A stretch of DNA of 44,685 nucleotides, from positions 1 to 44,685 of the forward strand of contig JAUXFM010000008.1 of the NCBI GenBank assembly GCA_030622955.1, written 5' to 3'. This DNA comes from Lentisphaerales bacterium (GTDB lineage Bacteria; Verrucomicrobiota; Kiritimatiellia; JAUXFM01). This document shows positions 1 to 7,349 of this stretch, piece by piece. A program made the translations under genes and the position numbers. Every line of letters starts with the position of its first letter. Position 1 is the stretch's first letter. A model generated the notes under the pieces. That model made no database searches, was not told the origin of the DNA, and worked only from the letters and a program-made list of their open reading frames with translations.

Positions 1-459
1 ATACAAGTCCTAGTGGAGAGTGGACAAACCTGCGGAATCGGAATTGAAGTAAAATATACCGAGCAGGATTATCCAATCGGGAAAACAGAATCAACCAATG
101 TGGACAACCATGATTCTTTGTACTGGAAAACCGCAAGAGCATCTGGATTTTTCCAAAACCCAGATGATGAAATGCTTGGGGTGGATGAATTTCGTCAAGT
201 TTGGAGAAATCATCTTCTCGGGTTAAAAATGATCCAAGTGGGTGATGTTGATGAGTTTTACTCCATCACCCTGTTTCCTGATGGGAACAACCATTTTCAT
301 CATGTAATTCCTGAATACATTTCCCAACTGAAAAATGAAGTACAATCATATTTGATTGGATGCACATTCGAGGAATTCATTTCAGCAATTCAAGGATCAC
401 CAGAATTTGATGAATGGAAGAATTGGCTGGGTAGAAGATATATAGTGGAGAATCTCTAA
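1..459 (+). CDS. PGN_0703-like putative restriction endonuclease, 3' part
   Basis: The frame is open from base 1, so the start lies upstream and the GTG at 13 is probably internal. About 152 C-terminal residues remain. The visible GIEVKYTE stretch looks like the E-x-K half of a PD-(D/E)XK nuclease core and resembles my recollection of the PGN_0703 family of putative restriction endonucleases; this is motif recognition, not a search. The family is thought to cut DNA, possibly as a stand-alone restriction or defence enzyme. The rest is soluble and rich in Glu, Asn and Phe. The gene is visibly more AT-rich than the genes to its right, which fits acquired DNA. Other PD-(D/E)XK nuclease families are possible. 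Confidence 0.6.
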   Translation: MQVLVESGQTCGIGIEVKYTEQDYPIGKTESTNVDNHDSLYWKTARASGFFQNPDDEMLGVDEFRQVWRNHLLGLKMIQVGDVDEFYSITLFPDGNNHFHHVIPEYISQLKNEVQSYLIGCTFEEFISAIQGSPEFDEWKNWLGRRYIVENL

Positions 460-484
460 CAACAAAATGCAAAGAAAACACGTC

Positions 485-736
485 ATGAGAGAATGGTGCG
501 AGACAAAGCTGGATGATGAGAACAAATTCGAGTTCGCCTGTCCGCCGGGTCGGCAGGAGTTTGAACTGGTCGGTGAACGTCAGGCTGACGGACAATGGCA
601 ATGCACACTGAATCGTTACCCTGGCGGAACGGTCAACGTTTCGATGCCAGTTCGAGGTGATGCAATTGCCACCTTCACTGCCGATTCATCCGAGCAGGCG
701 AAACAACTCGCAGAGAAGAAGCTGGCTGAGCTTTAG
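485..736 (+). CDS. Small hypothetical protein
   Basis: An 83-residue soluble protein that I do not recognise. It starts MREWCETKLDDEN and ends with an Ala/Glu/Lys-rich helix (EQAKQLAEKKLAEL). No membrane segment, signal peptide or metal site is visible. An in-frame ATG at 467 would add six basic residues; neither ATG has a good Shine-Dalgarno sequence, and 485 is preferred because the acidic/aromatic body begins there. It follows the endonuclease gene by about 25 bp on the same strand and could be its partner, but nothing in the sequence shows this. Confidence 0.5.
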   Translation: MREWCETKLDDENKFEFACPPGRQEFELVGERQADGQWQCTLNRYPGGTVNVSMPVRGDAIATFTADSSEQAKQLAEKKLAEL

Positions 737-763
737 AATCAATCCTGAAGAGGCACCCAACGA

Positions 764-1144
764 ATGAAACTCCGGACAATGTTTCTAGTTCTCGGGGTGG
801 CCTTAGCGGTCGCGATTGGTCTTGCCGTTGTCGCAAACCAACGCAGCGGGCACCGTGACTACACGACTATCGTCCATTTGGAGTACTTGTCCTGTGCCTT
901 GGAGGAGTACCGAATCGCGCAGGGCGAATACCCCACCCAAGCACTCCGGATTGCGCTTGGTGGCTACGCTCCCCCCGAACAGCCCCCCGATATTTGGCAG
1001 GATCAATGGGGTAACGATTTCCGGTATCAGAGAAGGGGCAAGTACAGATACCACTTCTACTCCCTTGGACCAGATGGCAAACCAGGCACGGGAGATGAGA
1101 TAGGAGAACATAGACCTAGGCGCACCCAACAACCAGCTCCATGA
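764..1144 (+). CDS. GspG-like (T2SSG C-terminal domain) membrane-anchored protein
   Basis: The 126-residue product has one N-terminal membrane helix (about residues 5-24) and then a short domain with the hallmarks of the C-terminal half of major pseudopilins: a YRIAQGEYPT start, an aromatic/Gly region around QDQWGNDFRY and the terminal SLGPDGKPGTGDEIGE loop, which binds calcium in GspG. The usual prepilin-peptidase site (Gly followed by a hydrophobic stretch with Glu5) is not visible, so it may be a membrane-tethered relative rather than a processed pilin. No other type II secretion gene adjoins it. Its last codons run through the R'' box of the attC site at 1124, typical of a gene carried on an integron cassette. 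A purine-rich GAAGAGG lies 12 nt before the ATG. Confidence 0.65.
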   Translation: MKLRTMFLVLGVALAVAIGLAVVANQRSGHRDYTTIVHLEYLSCALEEYRIAQGEYPTQALRIALGGYAPPEQPPDIWQDQWGNDFRYQRRGKYRYHFYSLGPDGKPGTGDEIGEHRPRRTQQPAP

Positions 1145-1201
1145 CGACTCCCATTGGCGCGCGGCCGCGCCAACGGGAGCGCATGATCTGAGGCGTTGGG
1201 C
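1124..1201 (+). repeat. Integron attC recombination site (59-base-element type)
   Basis: The outer boxes match the attC consensus. R'' is ACCCAAC at 1124-1130 (RYYYAAC) and R' is GTTGGGC at 1195-1201 (GTTRRRY). Between them is a nearly continuous imperfect palindrome: CTCCCATTGGCGCG at 1148-1161 pairs with CGCGCCAACGGGAG at 1166-1179 with one mismatch around a CGGC loop. Farther out, CAGCTCCATGACGA pairs with CGCATGATCTG, leaving three unpaired bases on the left arm only. Such asymmetric extrahelical bases are typical of attC hairpins. The GspG-like stop codon (1142-1144) lies inside the site and the next gene starts 7 nt after R'. No integrase gene or second attC is visible. Confidence 0.72.
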
Positions 1202-1207
1202 TCAGGG

Positions 1208-1438
1208 ATGATGAAAAGTGACAGTAAAGCAATCGGTTGTGGCATACTTGCCGTTCTCGGCGGGATCTGCTTCATAGTGACTGCTCGCCTGATCGCCGGA
1301 CATGTGTCCTGGGGCGTGGGGTGGATCATCAATGCGATCGGTTGGCTTACCATCGCAGCGTTGGGCATGAAAAGAAACTTAGAAAAAGCATTGACAGCAA
1401 ACGCCATGTGCCTTAATTTAGTCATATCACTAAATTAA
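1208..1438 (+). CDS. Small two-helix membrane protein, hypothetical
   Basis: About 76 residues starting MMKSDSKAIGCG. Two hydrophobic segments are visible, roughly residues 10-28 and 35-54, with a short basic linker near the end. I recognise no family. The ATG at 1208 (or 1211) lies just downstream of the attC R' box, as expected for the first gene of the next cassette; a TTG at 1196 in the same frame is inside the attC core and unlikely to be the start. The stop codon lies inside the inverted repeat 1412-1439. No attC follows it, so the cassette is either the last one, broken, or not a true cassette. Confidence 0.5.
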   Translation: MMKSDSKAIGCGILAVLGGICFIVTARLIAGHVSWGVGWIINAIGWLTIAALGMKRNLEKALTANAMCLNLVISLN

Positions 1439-1439
1439 G
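1412..1439. promoter_or_regulatory. Inverted repeat, candidate operator of the AAA ATPase gene
   Basis: CTTAATTTAG and CTAAATTAAG form a perfect 10-bp inverted repeat around TCATATCA, 35 bp before the probable ATPase start at 1474. A TTGACA at 1391-1396 lies 17 bp upstream of TAATTT at 1414-1419, a weak -35/-10 pair that would put the repeat over the -10 region. The arms are AT-only apart from the end bases and no T-run follows, so an operator is more likely than a terminator. The binding protein is unknown. Confidence 0.45.
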
Positions 1440-1473
1440 ACCGTGTGCAATGACCCAGTCTAGAGAGACAAAC

Positions 1474-2733
1474 ATGACATCACATCAAAAAACTTTTCTC
1501 AACCCTTACCGCCCCGGGGCAGGACACATGCCCCCTTATCTCGCAGGCCGACAAAAGGAAACAGCAGAGTTCAAACGCCTTTTGAAACAAGAGGCCATCT
1601 TGGAAAACATGGTGCTTACAGGCCTCAGAGGAGTTGGCAAGACTGTACTTCTCGACACGTTCAAACCCATCGCCATCGCAAAAGATTGGCGGTGGGTCGG
1701 TGCCGATTTGTCCGAATCAAGCAGCCTCACCGAGGCCAACATAGCAATTCGCCTTTTGGCTGACCTGTCAGCCGTATCATCATCCGTCGTCACAGGAACT
1801 GAAACAACAGACATAGGCTTTGGCAACCAAGCTGGCGATAAGCCAGTGACCCTGGACTATGACCACCTGACACAGTTCTTCAATGCGACCCCCGGCCTGA
1901 TTTCAGATAAATTGAAAGCCGTTCTCGAGTACGTTTGGTCATTTCTCCAACACCAACCGACACACGGATTGGTGTTTGCATATGACGAGGCACAGAACCT
2001 CTCGGATCATGCGCAGAAGGATCAGTTCCCTCTGTCTCTCCTCTTGGATACTTTTCAGTCCATCCAAAAGAAAGGAATCCCGTTCATGCTGGTTCTCACG
2101 GGACTGCCTACCCTCTTTCCGAAACTCGTCGACGCACGAACATTCGCCGAACGTATGTTTCGGGTAGTTTTCCTAGATCGACTCACGCAATCAGAAAGCG
2201 AAGATGCCATTCTCAAGCCGATACAGAAACACAAGAGCCCTGTCACCTTCAAACCCGATTCTGTGCAGACGATATCCGAGGTCTCGGCAGGATATCCATA
2301 TTTCGTTCAATTCATTTGCCGTGAGGTATACGATATCTTCCTACAGAAATTCTCTGCTGGCGAAGAGGCAAGCGTCCCTATTGCTACCATCCTCGCCAAG
2401 CTTGACACTGATTTCTTCGCAGGAAGATGGTCGAGAGCAACCGACCGACAACGTGAACTCCTTCGTGTGATAGCAAATCTTGAGAACTGTGACAGCGAAT
2501 TCACAGTTCAAGAAGTTGTCGAACTCTCGAAGAGTCTGCTCGAAAAAGCGTTTTCCAGCAGTCACGCCAATCAAATGCTTGTGTCCTTGAGCAATTCTGG
2601 GCTTGTATTCAAAAACCGACACGGCAAGTACTCTTTTGCTGTGCCCCTCATGGGTGAATTCATTAACCGACAATACGGATCACAGATGAAAGATAAGATT
2701 GCCCAACCAGAAGATGCACTCGACAAGGAATAG
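1474..2733 (+). CDS. AAA (AAA_16-like) ATPase with C-terminal winged-helix region
   Basis: A 419-residue soluble P-loop ATPase. It begins with an NPYRPGAGHMPPYLAGR box, followed by Walker A GLRGVGKT (residues 50-57) and Walker B LVFAYDEAQ (about 167-174), the DEAQ form seen in ORC1/Cdc6-like and STAND-type ATPases. The C-terminal third (QRELLRVIANLE...EVVELSK...SNSGLVFKNRHGKYSFAVP) reads as a winged-helix domain. Such stand-alone ATPases are common on mobile and defence loci, but their substrate is unknown. The ATG at 1474 is chosen because TAGAGAGA lies just upstream; an ATG at 1450 would add eight residues. It is a single gene between two inverted repeats, 1412-1439 and 2724-2752, and may be autoregulated. 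Confidence 0.7.
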   Translation: MTSHQKTFLNPYRPGAGHMPPYLAGRQKETAEFKRLLKQEAILENMVLTGLRGVGKTVLLDTFKPIAIAKDWRWVGADLSESSSLTEANIAIRLLADLSAVSSSVVTGTETTDIGFGNQAGDKPVTLDYDHLTQFFNATPGLISDKLKAVLEYVWSFLQHQPTHGLVFAYDEAQNLSDHAQKDQFPLSLLLDTFQSIQKKGIPFMLVLTGLPTLFPKLVDARTFAERMFRVVFLDRLTQSESEDAILKPIQKHKSPVTFKPDSVQTISEVSAGYPYFVQFICREVYDIFLQKFSAGEEASVPIATILAKLDTDFFAGRWSRATDRQRELLRVIANLENCDSEFTVQEVVELSKSLLEKAFSSSHANQMLVSLSNSGLVFKNRHGKYSFAVPLMGEFINRQYGSQMKDKIAQPEDALDKE

Positions 2734-2752
2734 CGCGCCGCGCTATTCCTTG
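2724..2752 (+). terminator. Strong hairpin at the end of the ATPase gene
   Basis: CAAGGAATAGCGCG and CGCGCTATTCCTTG are 14-base perfect complements around a single C, overlapping the ATPase stop codon. No T-run follows, so it is terminator-like or mRNA-stabilising rather than a textbook intrinsic terminator. Confidence 0.45.
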
Positions 2753-2792
2753 CAAGTGATCTTGATCGTTTATGATTTGAGGAAAATGCGAA

Positions 2793-4154
2793 GTGAACAT
2801 TCTTAGCGAAGTTCTTAAGCAGGATGTATTCCCGGCGCTTGGCTGCACTGAGCCGATTGCTACTGCCTACGCTGCCAGCGTCGCCGGGCAGAAGCTTGAT
2901 GGCAAGATTTGCGAAGTACACATATCGGTCGACCCGGGGGTGTACAAGAACGGTTTCGCCGTAACCATTCCCAATACCGGAAATCAAAGGGGGAACCTGA
3001 TAGCGGGTGTTCTTGGGGCACTCATTAAGCGCCCTGAGCTGAAGATGGAAATAATGAGTTGTGTTACCAAGGATATCCTTGAACAGGCAAGGAAACTCAT
3101 AACCGCTCACAAAGCAGACATCAGTTGTGACAGATCGAAGAAACAACTTTACATTGACGTGTGTCTTCGCACAGAAACGGGGTCTGCCAGAGCAGTCATT
3201 GAAGGCTCACACACCAATTTGGTCAGATTGGTGTGCAACGGCAAAGAATTTCTCACCCCCAATGATGCGCATTATCGCTCCAGTAGTGATGAGTTCAGAA
3301 CCACATTGAAAAATACCAGCGTGTCCGATCTTGTTGATATGGCTGAGCATATCGAGCGCCAGGATTGCAAATACATCAAGCGTGGAATTGATATGAATCT
3401 GCGCGTCGCAGAAGGAGGACGTTTGTTACACAAGGTCAGTTACTATATTTCCGAGTTGATCGAAAAGAAGCAGCGAGAGAATGATCTGTTCTCCTCCTGT
3501 GAAGTAGTGACCTCGTCGGCAGCGGATGCTCGAATGGGCGGGCTCAACCTTCCCGTTATGTCCAGTGGGGGAAGTGGAAACCAGGGCATTGTGGCGATCC
3601 TGGTGCCGTATCTCGTTGGCACACACTATAACGTAGAAGAAGGACTCATTATCCGCAGTATTGCATTGTCCCACTTGATGAACAGCTACATCAAGTGTTT
3701 CACGGGCGATCTATCTCCTCTGTGCGGGTGCGCAATTGCTGCAGGCGTCGGTGCGAGTGTTGCCATCGTTTATCAACGGGCAGGAAAAAATATGTCAAAA
3801 CTCACGTTAGCCGTGAATAACCTTGTGAGTGATCTGGGTGGGATGCTTTGCGACGGCGCCAAGGAGGGATGCGCTTTGAAAGTAGCGAGTTCAACCAATT
3901 CCGCAATACGTTCCGCACACATGGCGTTGAATGATCATGGCATCACGCAGATCGAGGGCTTTGTCGGGCGCACAGCGGAAGATACTATATATAACTTGAG
4001 CCAAATCGGCTCCATCGGGATGTCACGGGCAAACGACACAATGCTCGAAATAATGATAGAGAAATCTGCAGATCTGACCGATTCCGGGAAAAGCACGAAC
4101 GTGAATGTGGACGGCCCGCATGATCATAACAAGACGGATGCAAGCGCCAACTGA
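2793..4154 (+). CDS. cyuA: L-cysteine desulfidase (CyuA/CdsB, UPF0597 family)
   Basis: A 453-residue cytosolic enzyme that splits L-cysteine into sulfide, ammonia and pyruvate using an oxygen-sensitive 4Fe-4S cluster. Family marks are the N-terminal ALGCTEPIATAYA box (Cys18), the central SSGGSGNQGI loop, LSPLCGCAIAAG, and the C-terminal GMLCDGAKEGCALKVASST box with two conserved cysteines. The length is usual for the family. The start is the GTG at 2793, with TGAGGA 9 nt upstream. The last roughly 25 residues are polar and poorly conserved. It stands alone, without the transporter or Lrp-type regulator often found with cyuA. It fits an organism that spends time in anoxic conditions. Confidence in the family is high; the exact substrate is inferred. 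Confidence 0.85.
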   Translation: MNILSEVLKQDVFPALGCTEPIATAYAASVAGQKLDGKICEVHISVDPGVYKNGFAVTIPNTGNQRGNLIAGVLGALIKRPELKMEIMSCVTKDILEQARKLITAHKADISCDRSKKQLYIDVCLRTETGSARAVIEGSHTNLVRLVCNGKEFLTPNDAHYRSSSDEFRTTLKNTSVSDLVDMAEHIERQDCKYIKRGIDMNLRVAEGGRLLHKVSYYISELIEKKQRENDLFSSCEVVTSSAADARMGGLNLPVMSSGGSGNQGIVAILVPYLVGTHYNVEEGLIIRSIALSHLMNSYIKCFTGDLSPLCGCAIAAGVGASVAIVYQRAGKNMSKLTLAVNNLVSDLGGMLCDGAKEGCALKVASSTNSAIRSAHMALNDHGITQIEGFVGRTAEDTIYNLSQIGSIGMSRANDTMLEIMIEKSADLTDSGKSTNVNVDGPHDHNKTDASAN

Positions 4155-4196
4155 TAGCCGCGCCTGACCCGCAGCGTTCTGGGGACTTGATAATGG

Positions 4197-4352
4197 ATGT
4201 CGCGAGCGCTACGCTCTAGCGGCTGCACAAAGCGGTTTGCAATAGAGTCTGGATTACGACTGCTTGTCCAAGTCAACAGTCAGAATAAACTTCGCCAGCT
4301 CAAAGGAAAGATCAGATGGGAAGGCGACTTGAACGAAATGAGAAGGGATTGA
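4197..4352 (+). pseudogene. VapB-type antitoxin, shortened or 5'-degenerate
   Basis: A 51-codon reading frame, below the usual ORF cut-off, ends 1 nt before vapC. Its C-terminal part (AIESGLRLLVQ...KLRQLKGKIRWEGDLNEMRRD) matches the tail typical of VapB antitoxins that pair with PIN toxins: a helix, then a K/R-L-x-G-K-I-x-W-E-G-D-L toxin-wrapping segment. The expected N-terminal beta strand and first helix of the ribbon-helix-helix domain are not in this frame. A DLIMDVASATL stretch that would suit the missing part lies in another frame (about 4185-4217), which suggests a frameshift there. It could still make a short toxin-binding peptide. Which of these is true cannot be decided from the sequence alone. 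Confidence 0.6.
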
Positions 4353-4353
4353 A

Positions 4354-4743
4354 ATGGTTATGGTCGACACATCAGCCTGGATTGAATATCTCGACGGGAA
4401 AAGGTCTCGTGTCGTTCCTAAAGTCGATCAATGTCTTGAACGAGATCTTGTAGCCATCGGCGATCTTATATATTGTGAAGTCATGCAAGGCATTCGCTCG
4501 CCACGTGACCGAAGCCAGGTATCTTCTCTCCTGCTCTCTCTCCCTCAGTTCGACATGGTGGGATTTAGTATCGCCGAGAAGTCGGCAGCAAACTACCGAC
4601 TTCTCAAATCAAAAGGAGTTACTGTTCGTAAAACAATCGATGTCCTAATAGGAACATTTTGTGCTGAGCATGGGCTCCAAATCGTGCATCATGATTCTGA
4701 TTTCGACTTGATGGCAAAACAGATAGGCCTCGATATAATTTAG
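4354..4743 (+). CDS. vapC: VapC family PIN-domain ribonuclease toxin
   Basis: A 129-residue PIN domain of the usual VapC length. The acidic metal-binding set is visible: Asp5 in VDTSAW, Glu42 in IYCEVMQG, Asp96 in TIDVLIG and Asp114/Asp118 in HHDSDFDLM. VapC toxins cut RNA, often tRNA, and are held in check by VapB. It is preceded at 1-nt spacing by the VapB-like frame, so the two would be co-transcribed and translationally coupled; GAGAAGGG upstream of the ATG is a reasonable ribosome site. All catalytic positions are intact, which matters because the antitoxin looks damaged. A solo or cross-neutralised toxin is possible. Confidence 0.88.
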   Translation: MVMVDTSAWIEYLDGKRSRVVPKVDQCLERDLVAIGDLIYCEVMQGIRSPRDRSQVSSLLLSLPQFDMVGFSIAEKSAANYRLLKSKGVTVRKTIDVLIGTFCAEHGLQIVHHDSDFDLMAKQIGLDII

Positions 4744-4762
4744 CCCCAACAATGTTTTGGGG
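4744..4762. terminator. Small hairpin between convergent vapC and DUF362 gene
   Basis: CCCCAA (4744-4749) pairs with TTGGGG (4757-4762) directly after the vapC stop codon, in the 42-bp gap between two convergent genes. The stem is only six base pairs and there is no good T-run, so termination is only suggested. Confidence 0.3.
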
Positions 4763-4785
4763 AGTAACGGGGCCACAGACTGACC

Positions 4786-6081
4786 TCACTGGTCCTTGTC
4801 CTTGCGAAGTCTTTTGCGCGCAGCGAACTCAGGAGCTTCCTTAACACAGGTGCCCAGCACTTTGAGTGATTTCATGAAGAGCTTCATGCCCTGGGCTTTC
4901 AGCTCTGCAGGCGCATCACCGACATTGTCCCAACCTTTCGCGTCAAGATCACCTGCTGGAATCTCCAGCTGTTCCCAATTCTTGAACAATCGGCCCCACT
5001 CACTGCCCAGAAGCTTGTGCACGATCTTCTGGTGCGTCGGATACCAGAAGGAGTCATGGTAGAGCACGCTCGCGATGTACGCCCAGGGTGCAAGGAAGGT
5101 CTTGAGCGACCATTCAAGTGGCTTCCTGAGCGGACCCCAATAGATCTTATGCTGCATCTTGCTGGCAAATGTCATCTTCTTGAATGGTCCCACGAAATTC
5201 CAATTCTCATTGGCGGCATCAACATCGCCGACTATTTCAATATCGCGCGGATCACCACAGCCCAACCCCTTCTCGTGTGCAAGCCGCACAAATTTGAGCC
5301 GCTTCATGGGATCGAACCCCATAATCTTTGCGGCCACCGCATCAATTGCAACCTGGTCTTTTGAAGCCAGTATGACGTTCTTCACATGTGGCACCATGCA
5401 ACGTGGGCCTGGCCCATCACCGGCAAATGTTCCATCCATGACGGCAAACAATCCGCTGTGGATCTTCTTCTGGATCATAAGCAGGTCGACAAGTGTTTCG
5501 TTGATGACTGGATGGGTCCAGTGTCGCTTCTCATTGAGCAGACCACCAAACGCATTCTTCATTGCACCCGTGGTGAACGTGAATACATGCGTCTTCACAG
5601 TCGGCAGGTGTATGATGTTCGAACCGATAAAATCTTTCGGGATCATGAATCCGTCAGGATAGACATCGTTGAGGACCATGAATTTGTCAGCGACATCTCC
5701 TACTGCATCCCGGACATTGATCCATTCAACCCCTGGTTCATAGAGATGCTTGTTATGCAGGCCGTGAGCGTTCACGACGTTGACCTGCTTGTTTTCCCGC
5801 TCGCCAAGATAGGAATCGATGACAACCGTCCTGTTATGACACCCGTTCATCTTGCCGGGTGAATAGCCATCCTTCTTCATCGCACGAATAACACCGTCGA
5901 GCTGCCATGGCGTTGTCGAGCAAGCTGGATAGAAGAAATGCCAGCTGATATTGATCTTGAGAGAGGTCTGCTTGTCCTTCGGCAGTGCCTCCTGGTAATC
6001 CGCCAGGTTCATCAGGCGGTGATAATCCTCAAGCACGGTTGCCGGGGACGTCCTCAGTATGGCTACTTTTGACTTTGACAT
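4786..6081 (-). CDS. DUF362 domain protein
   Basis: A 431-residue protein of the DUF362 type, a family known from uncharacterised and iron-sulfur proteins. Supporting stretches are LKINISWHFFYPACSTTPW (about residues 41-59), IIHLPTVKTHVFTFTTGAMKNAFGG and ASKDQVAIDAVAAKIMGFDP. No ferredoxin CxxCxxC motif is present, so this is the cluster-free form. The function is unknown; the Lys-Thr and Gly-rich segments suggest a ligand pocket. The start MSKSKVAILR at 6081 is preferred because the fold begins there. An upstream in-frame ATG at 6144 would add 21 residues and leave only 45 bp to the divergent gene. Neither has a clear Shine-Dalgarno sequence. Confidence 0.75.
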   Translation of the reverse strand: MSKSKVAILRTSPATVLEDYHRLMNLADYQEALPKDKQTSLKINISWHFFYPACSTTPWQLDGVIRAMKKDGYSPGKMNGCHNRTVVIDSYLGERENKQVNVVNAHGLHNKHLYEPGVEWINVRDAVGDVADKFMVLNDVYPDGFMIPKDFIGSNIIHLPTVKTHVFTFTTGAMKNAFGGLLNEKRHWTHPVINETLVDLLMIQKKIHSGLFAVMDGTFAGDGPGPRCMVPHVKNVILASKDQVAIDAVAAKIMGFDPMKRLKFVRLAHEKGLGCGDPRDIEIVGDVDAANENWNFVGPFKKMTFASKMQHKIYWGPLRKPLEWSLKTFLAPWAYIASVLYHDSFWYPTHQKIVHKLLGSEWGRLFKNWEQLEIPAGDLDAKGWDNVGDAPAELKAQGMKLFMKSLKVLGTCVKEAPEFAARKRLRKDKDQ

Positions 6082-6188
6082 GCGGAAGACAATAGCAGGG
6101 AACGAAATACCTGTCGAGAGACGAGCCACTTGAAAAGTAGGCATTATTTGTAGCGAATATTTGCCCGTTTATATATAGTCCTCTCGCT

Positions 6189-7097
6189 ATGAAACATACA
6201 CTCGTGATACTGGCTGCGGGGATCGGAAGAAGATTTGGGGGCATCAAGCAGATGGCACCCATTGGACCGTCGGGCGAATTCATCATCGATTACTCCATCT
6301 ATGATGCTGTCCGCGCCGGTTTTGACAAGGTGACTTTCGTAATATCGGCGGCCATTGAAGAGGATTTCAGAACCACCATGGGTGATCGTATTGCCGAACA
6401 TGTTGAGGTCGAGTACGTGCGCCAGGGTCTCGCCGATGTTCCACAGCCCTTTTCGCCGCCAGAAGGGCGTGAAAAACCCTGGGGAACGGGTCACGCAGTC
6501 CTAGCCTGCAGAAACACCGCCGCCGATGGTCCATTTGCCGTGATCAATGCCGACGATTTCTATGGCAGGGAATCTTACGAGCTGCTTTATCGATTTCTTT
6601 ACGACACCAAGACGGACCAATCCAAGTTCGCAATGGTAGCCTTCATCCTGCGCAACACGTTGTCGGATTCAGGCTCTGTCGCACGTGGCATCTCCTATGC
6701 AGGTGGTGACGGCAAACTCACTCACCTCGTTGAGCGTACAGAGATCATAAAAACCGATGAAGGCCCGCGCTTCCGTGTTAAGGGAGATGAATGGGGCAAG
6801 CTCACCGGGGACGAGTTGGTTTCAATGAACATGTGGGGATTCAAGCATTCGATCTTTCCCTTCCTTCAACATGAGTTTGAACGGTTTCTTGCGAAATACG
6901 GTGACACCGAGAAGGTCGAGTTCTTCTGCCCTTCGGTCGTTGACAAGATGATCGTCGACGGTGAAGCTACGGTGGACGTGCTCAAGACCCACAACGAATG
7001 GACCGGCATAACGTATCCTGAAGATCTCGACAAGGTAGTTAAACGTGTCAATGGTCTCATTGCCGACGGCGAATATCCGTCATCCCTTTGGGCATAG
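6189..7097 (+). CDS. Sugar-nucleotidyltransferase family protein
   Basis: A 302-residue nucleotidyltransferase with a GT-A-like fold. The N-terminal signature LAAGIGRRFGGIKQ (residues 8-21) is the NTP-binding loop, and NADDFYG (120-126) carries the metal-binding aspartates. SMNMWGFK and the VFVP-like FFCPSVVDKM region belong to the C-terminal half. Such enzymes join NTP to a sugar phosphate, but the sugar cannot be read from sequence; no sugar-pathway neighbour is present. The ATG at 6189 lies 15 bp after TATATA-rich DNA (6170-6177), with TTGTAG at 6148 as a possible -35 box. It is transcribed away from the DUF362 gene and ends at a hairpin. Confidence 0.75.
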   Translation: MKHTLVILAAGIGRRFGGIKQMAPIGPSGEFIIDYSIYDAVRAGFDKVTFVISAAIEEDFRTTMGDRIAEHVEVEYVRQGLADVPQPFSPPEGREKPWGTGHAVLACRNTAADGPFAVINADDFYGRESYELLYRFLYDTKTDQSKFAMVAFILRNTLSDSGSVARGISYAGGDGKLTHLVERTEIIKTDEGPRFRVKGDEWGKLTGDELVSMNMWGFKHSIFPFLQHEFERFLAKYGDTEKVEFFCPSVVDKMIVDGEATVDVLKTHNEWTGITYPEDLDKVVKRVNGLIADGEYPSSLWA

Positions 7098-7115
7098 CCT
7101 GCCCTCTCGGGCAGG
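7098..7115 (+). terminator. GC-rich hairpin after the nucleotidyltransferase gene
   Basis: CCTGCCC and GGGCAGG form a perfect 7-bp stem with a TCTC loop immediately after the stop codon. No T-run follows. The remaining 230 bp up to the next gene (7116-7349) show no gene that I can support. Confidence 0.4.
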
Positions 7116-7349
7116 TCCAGGAAGAACAAACGCTCAACACTGAACATCCAAGGGAAGCAACCAGACCGTTTCTGCCGATTCCTGCTTCGCACAAGACTTC
7201 GGAGCTCAAGAGGACAAGTTACGAGGTGCCACTGCATGCCAAGCACCTGTCTGCCCGCCGAAGGCGCGCTTCATACATCCCATGGAGCACATTCAAGTCC
7301 AGTCCCGAGAACTCACCAAACACAATCCATCCTTACGGTAGGCAAAGCC

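Noticed and set aside
755-761. A second ACCCAAC (R''-like box) just before the GspG-like gene
   Set aside because: No partner GTTRRRY within 120 bp and no palindrome around it; a single 7-mer is not an attC site.
4744-4762. Hairpin after vapC read as a possible attC core
   Set aside because: It lacks the R box pair and spacing; kept only as a weak terminator-like stem.
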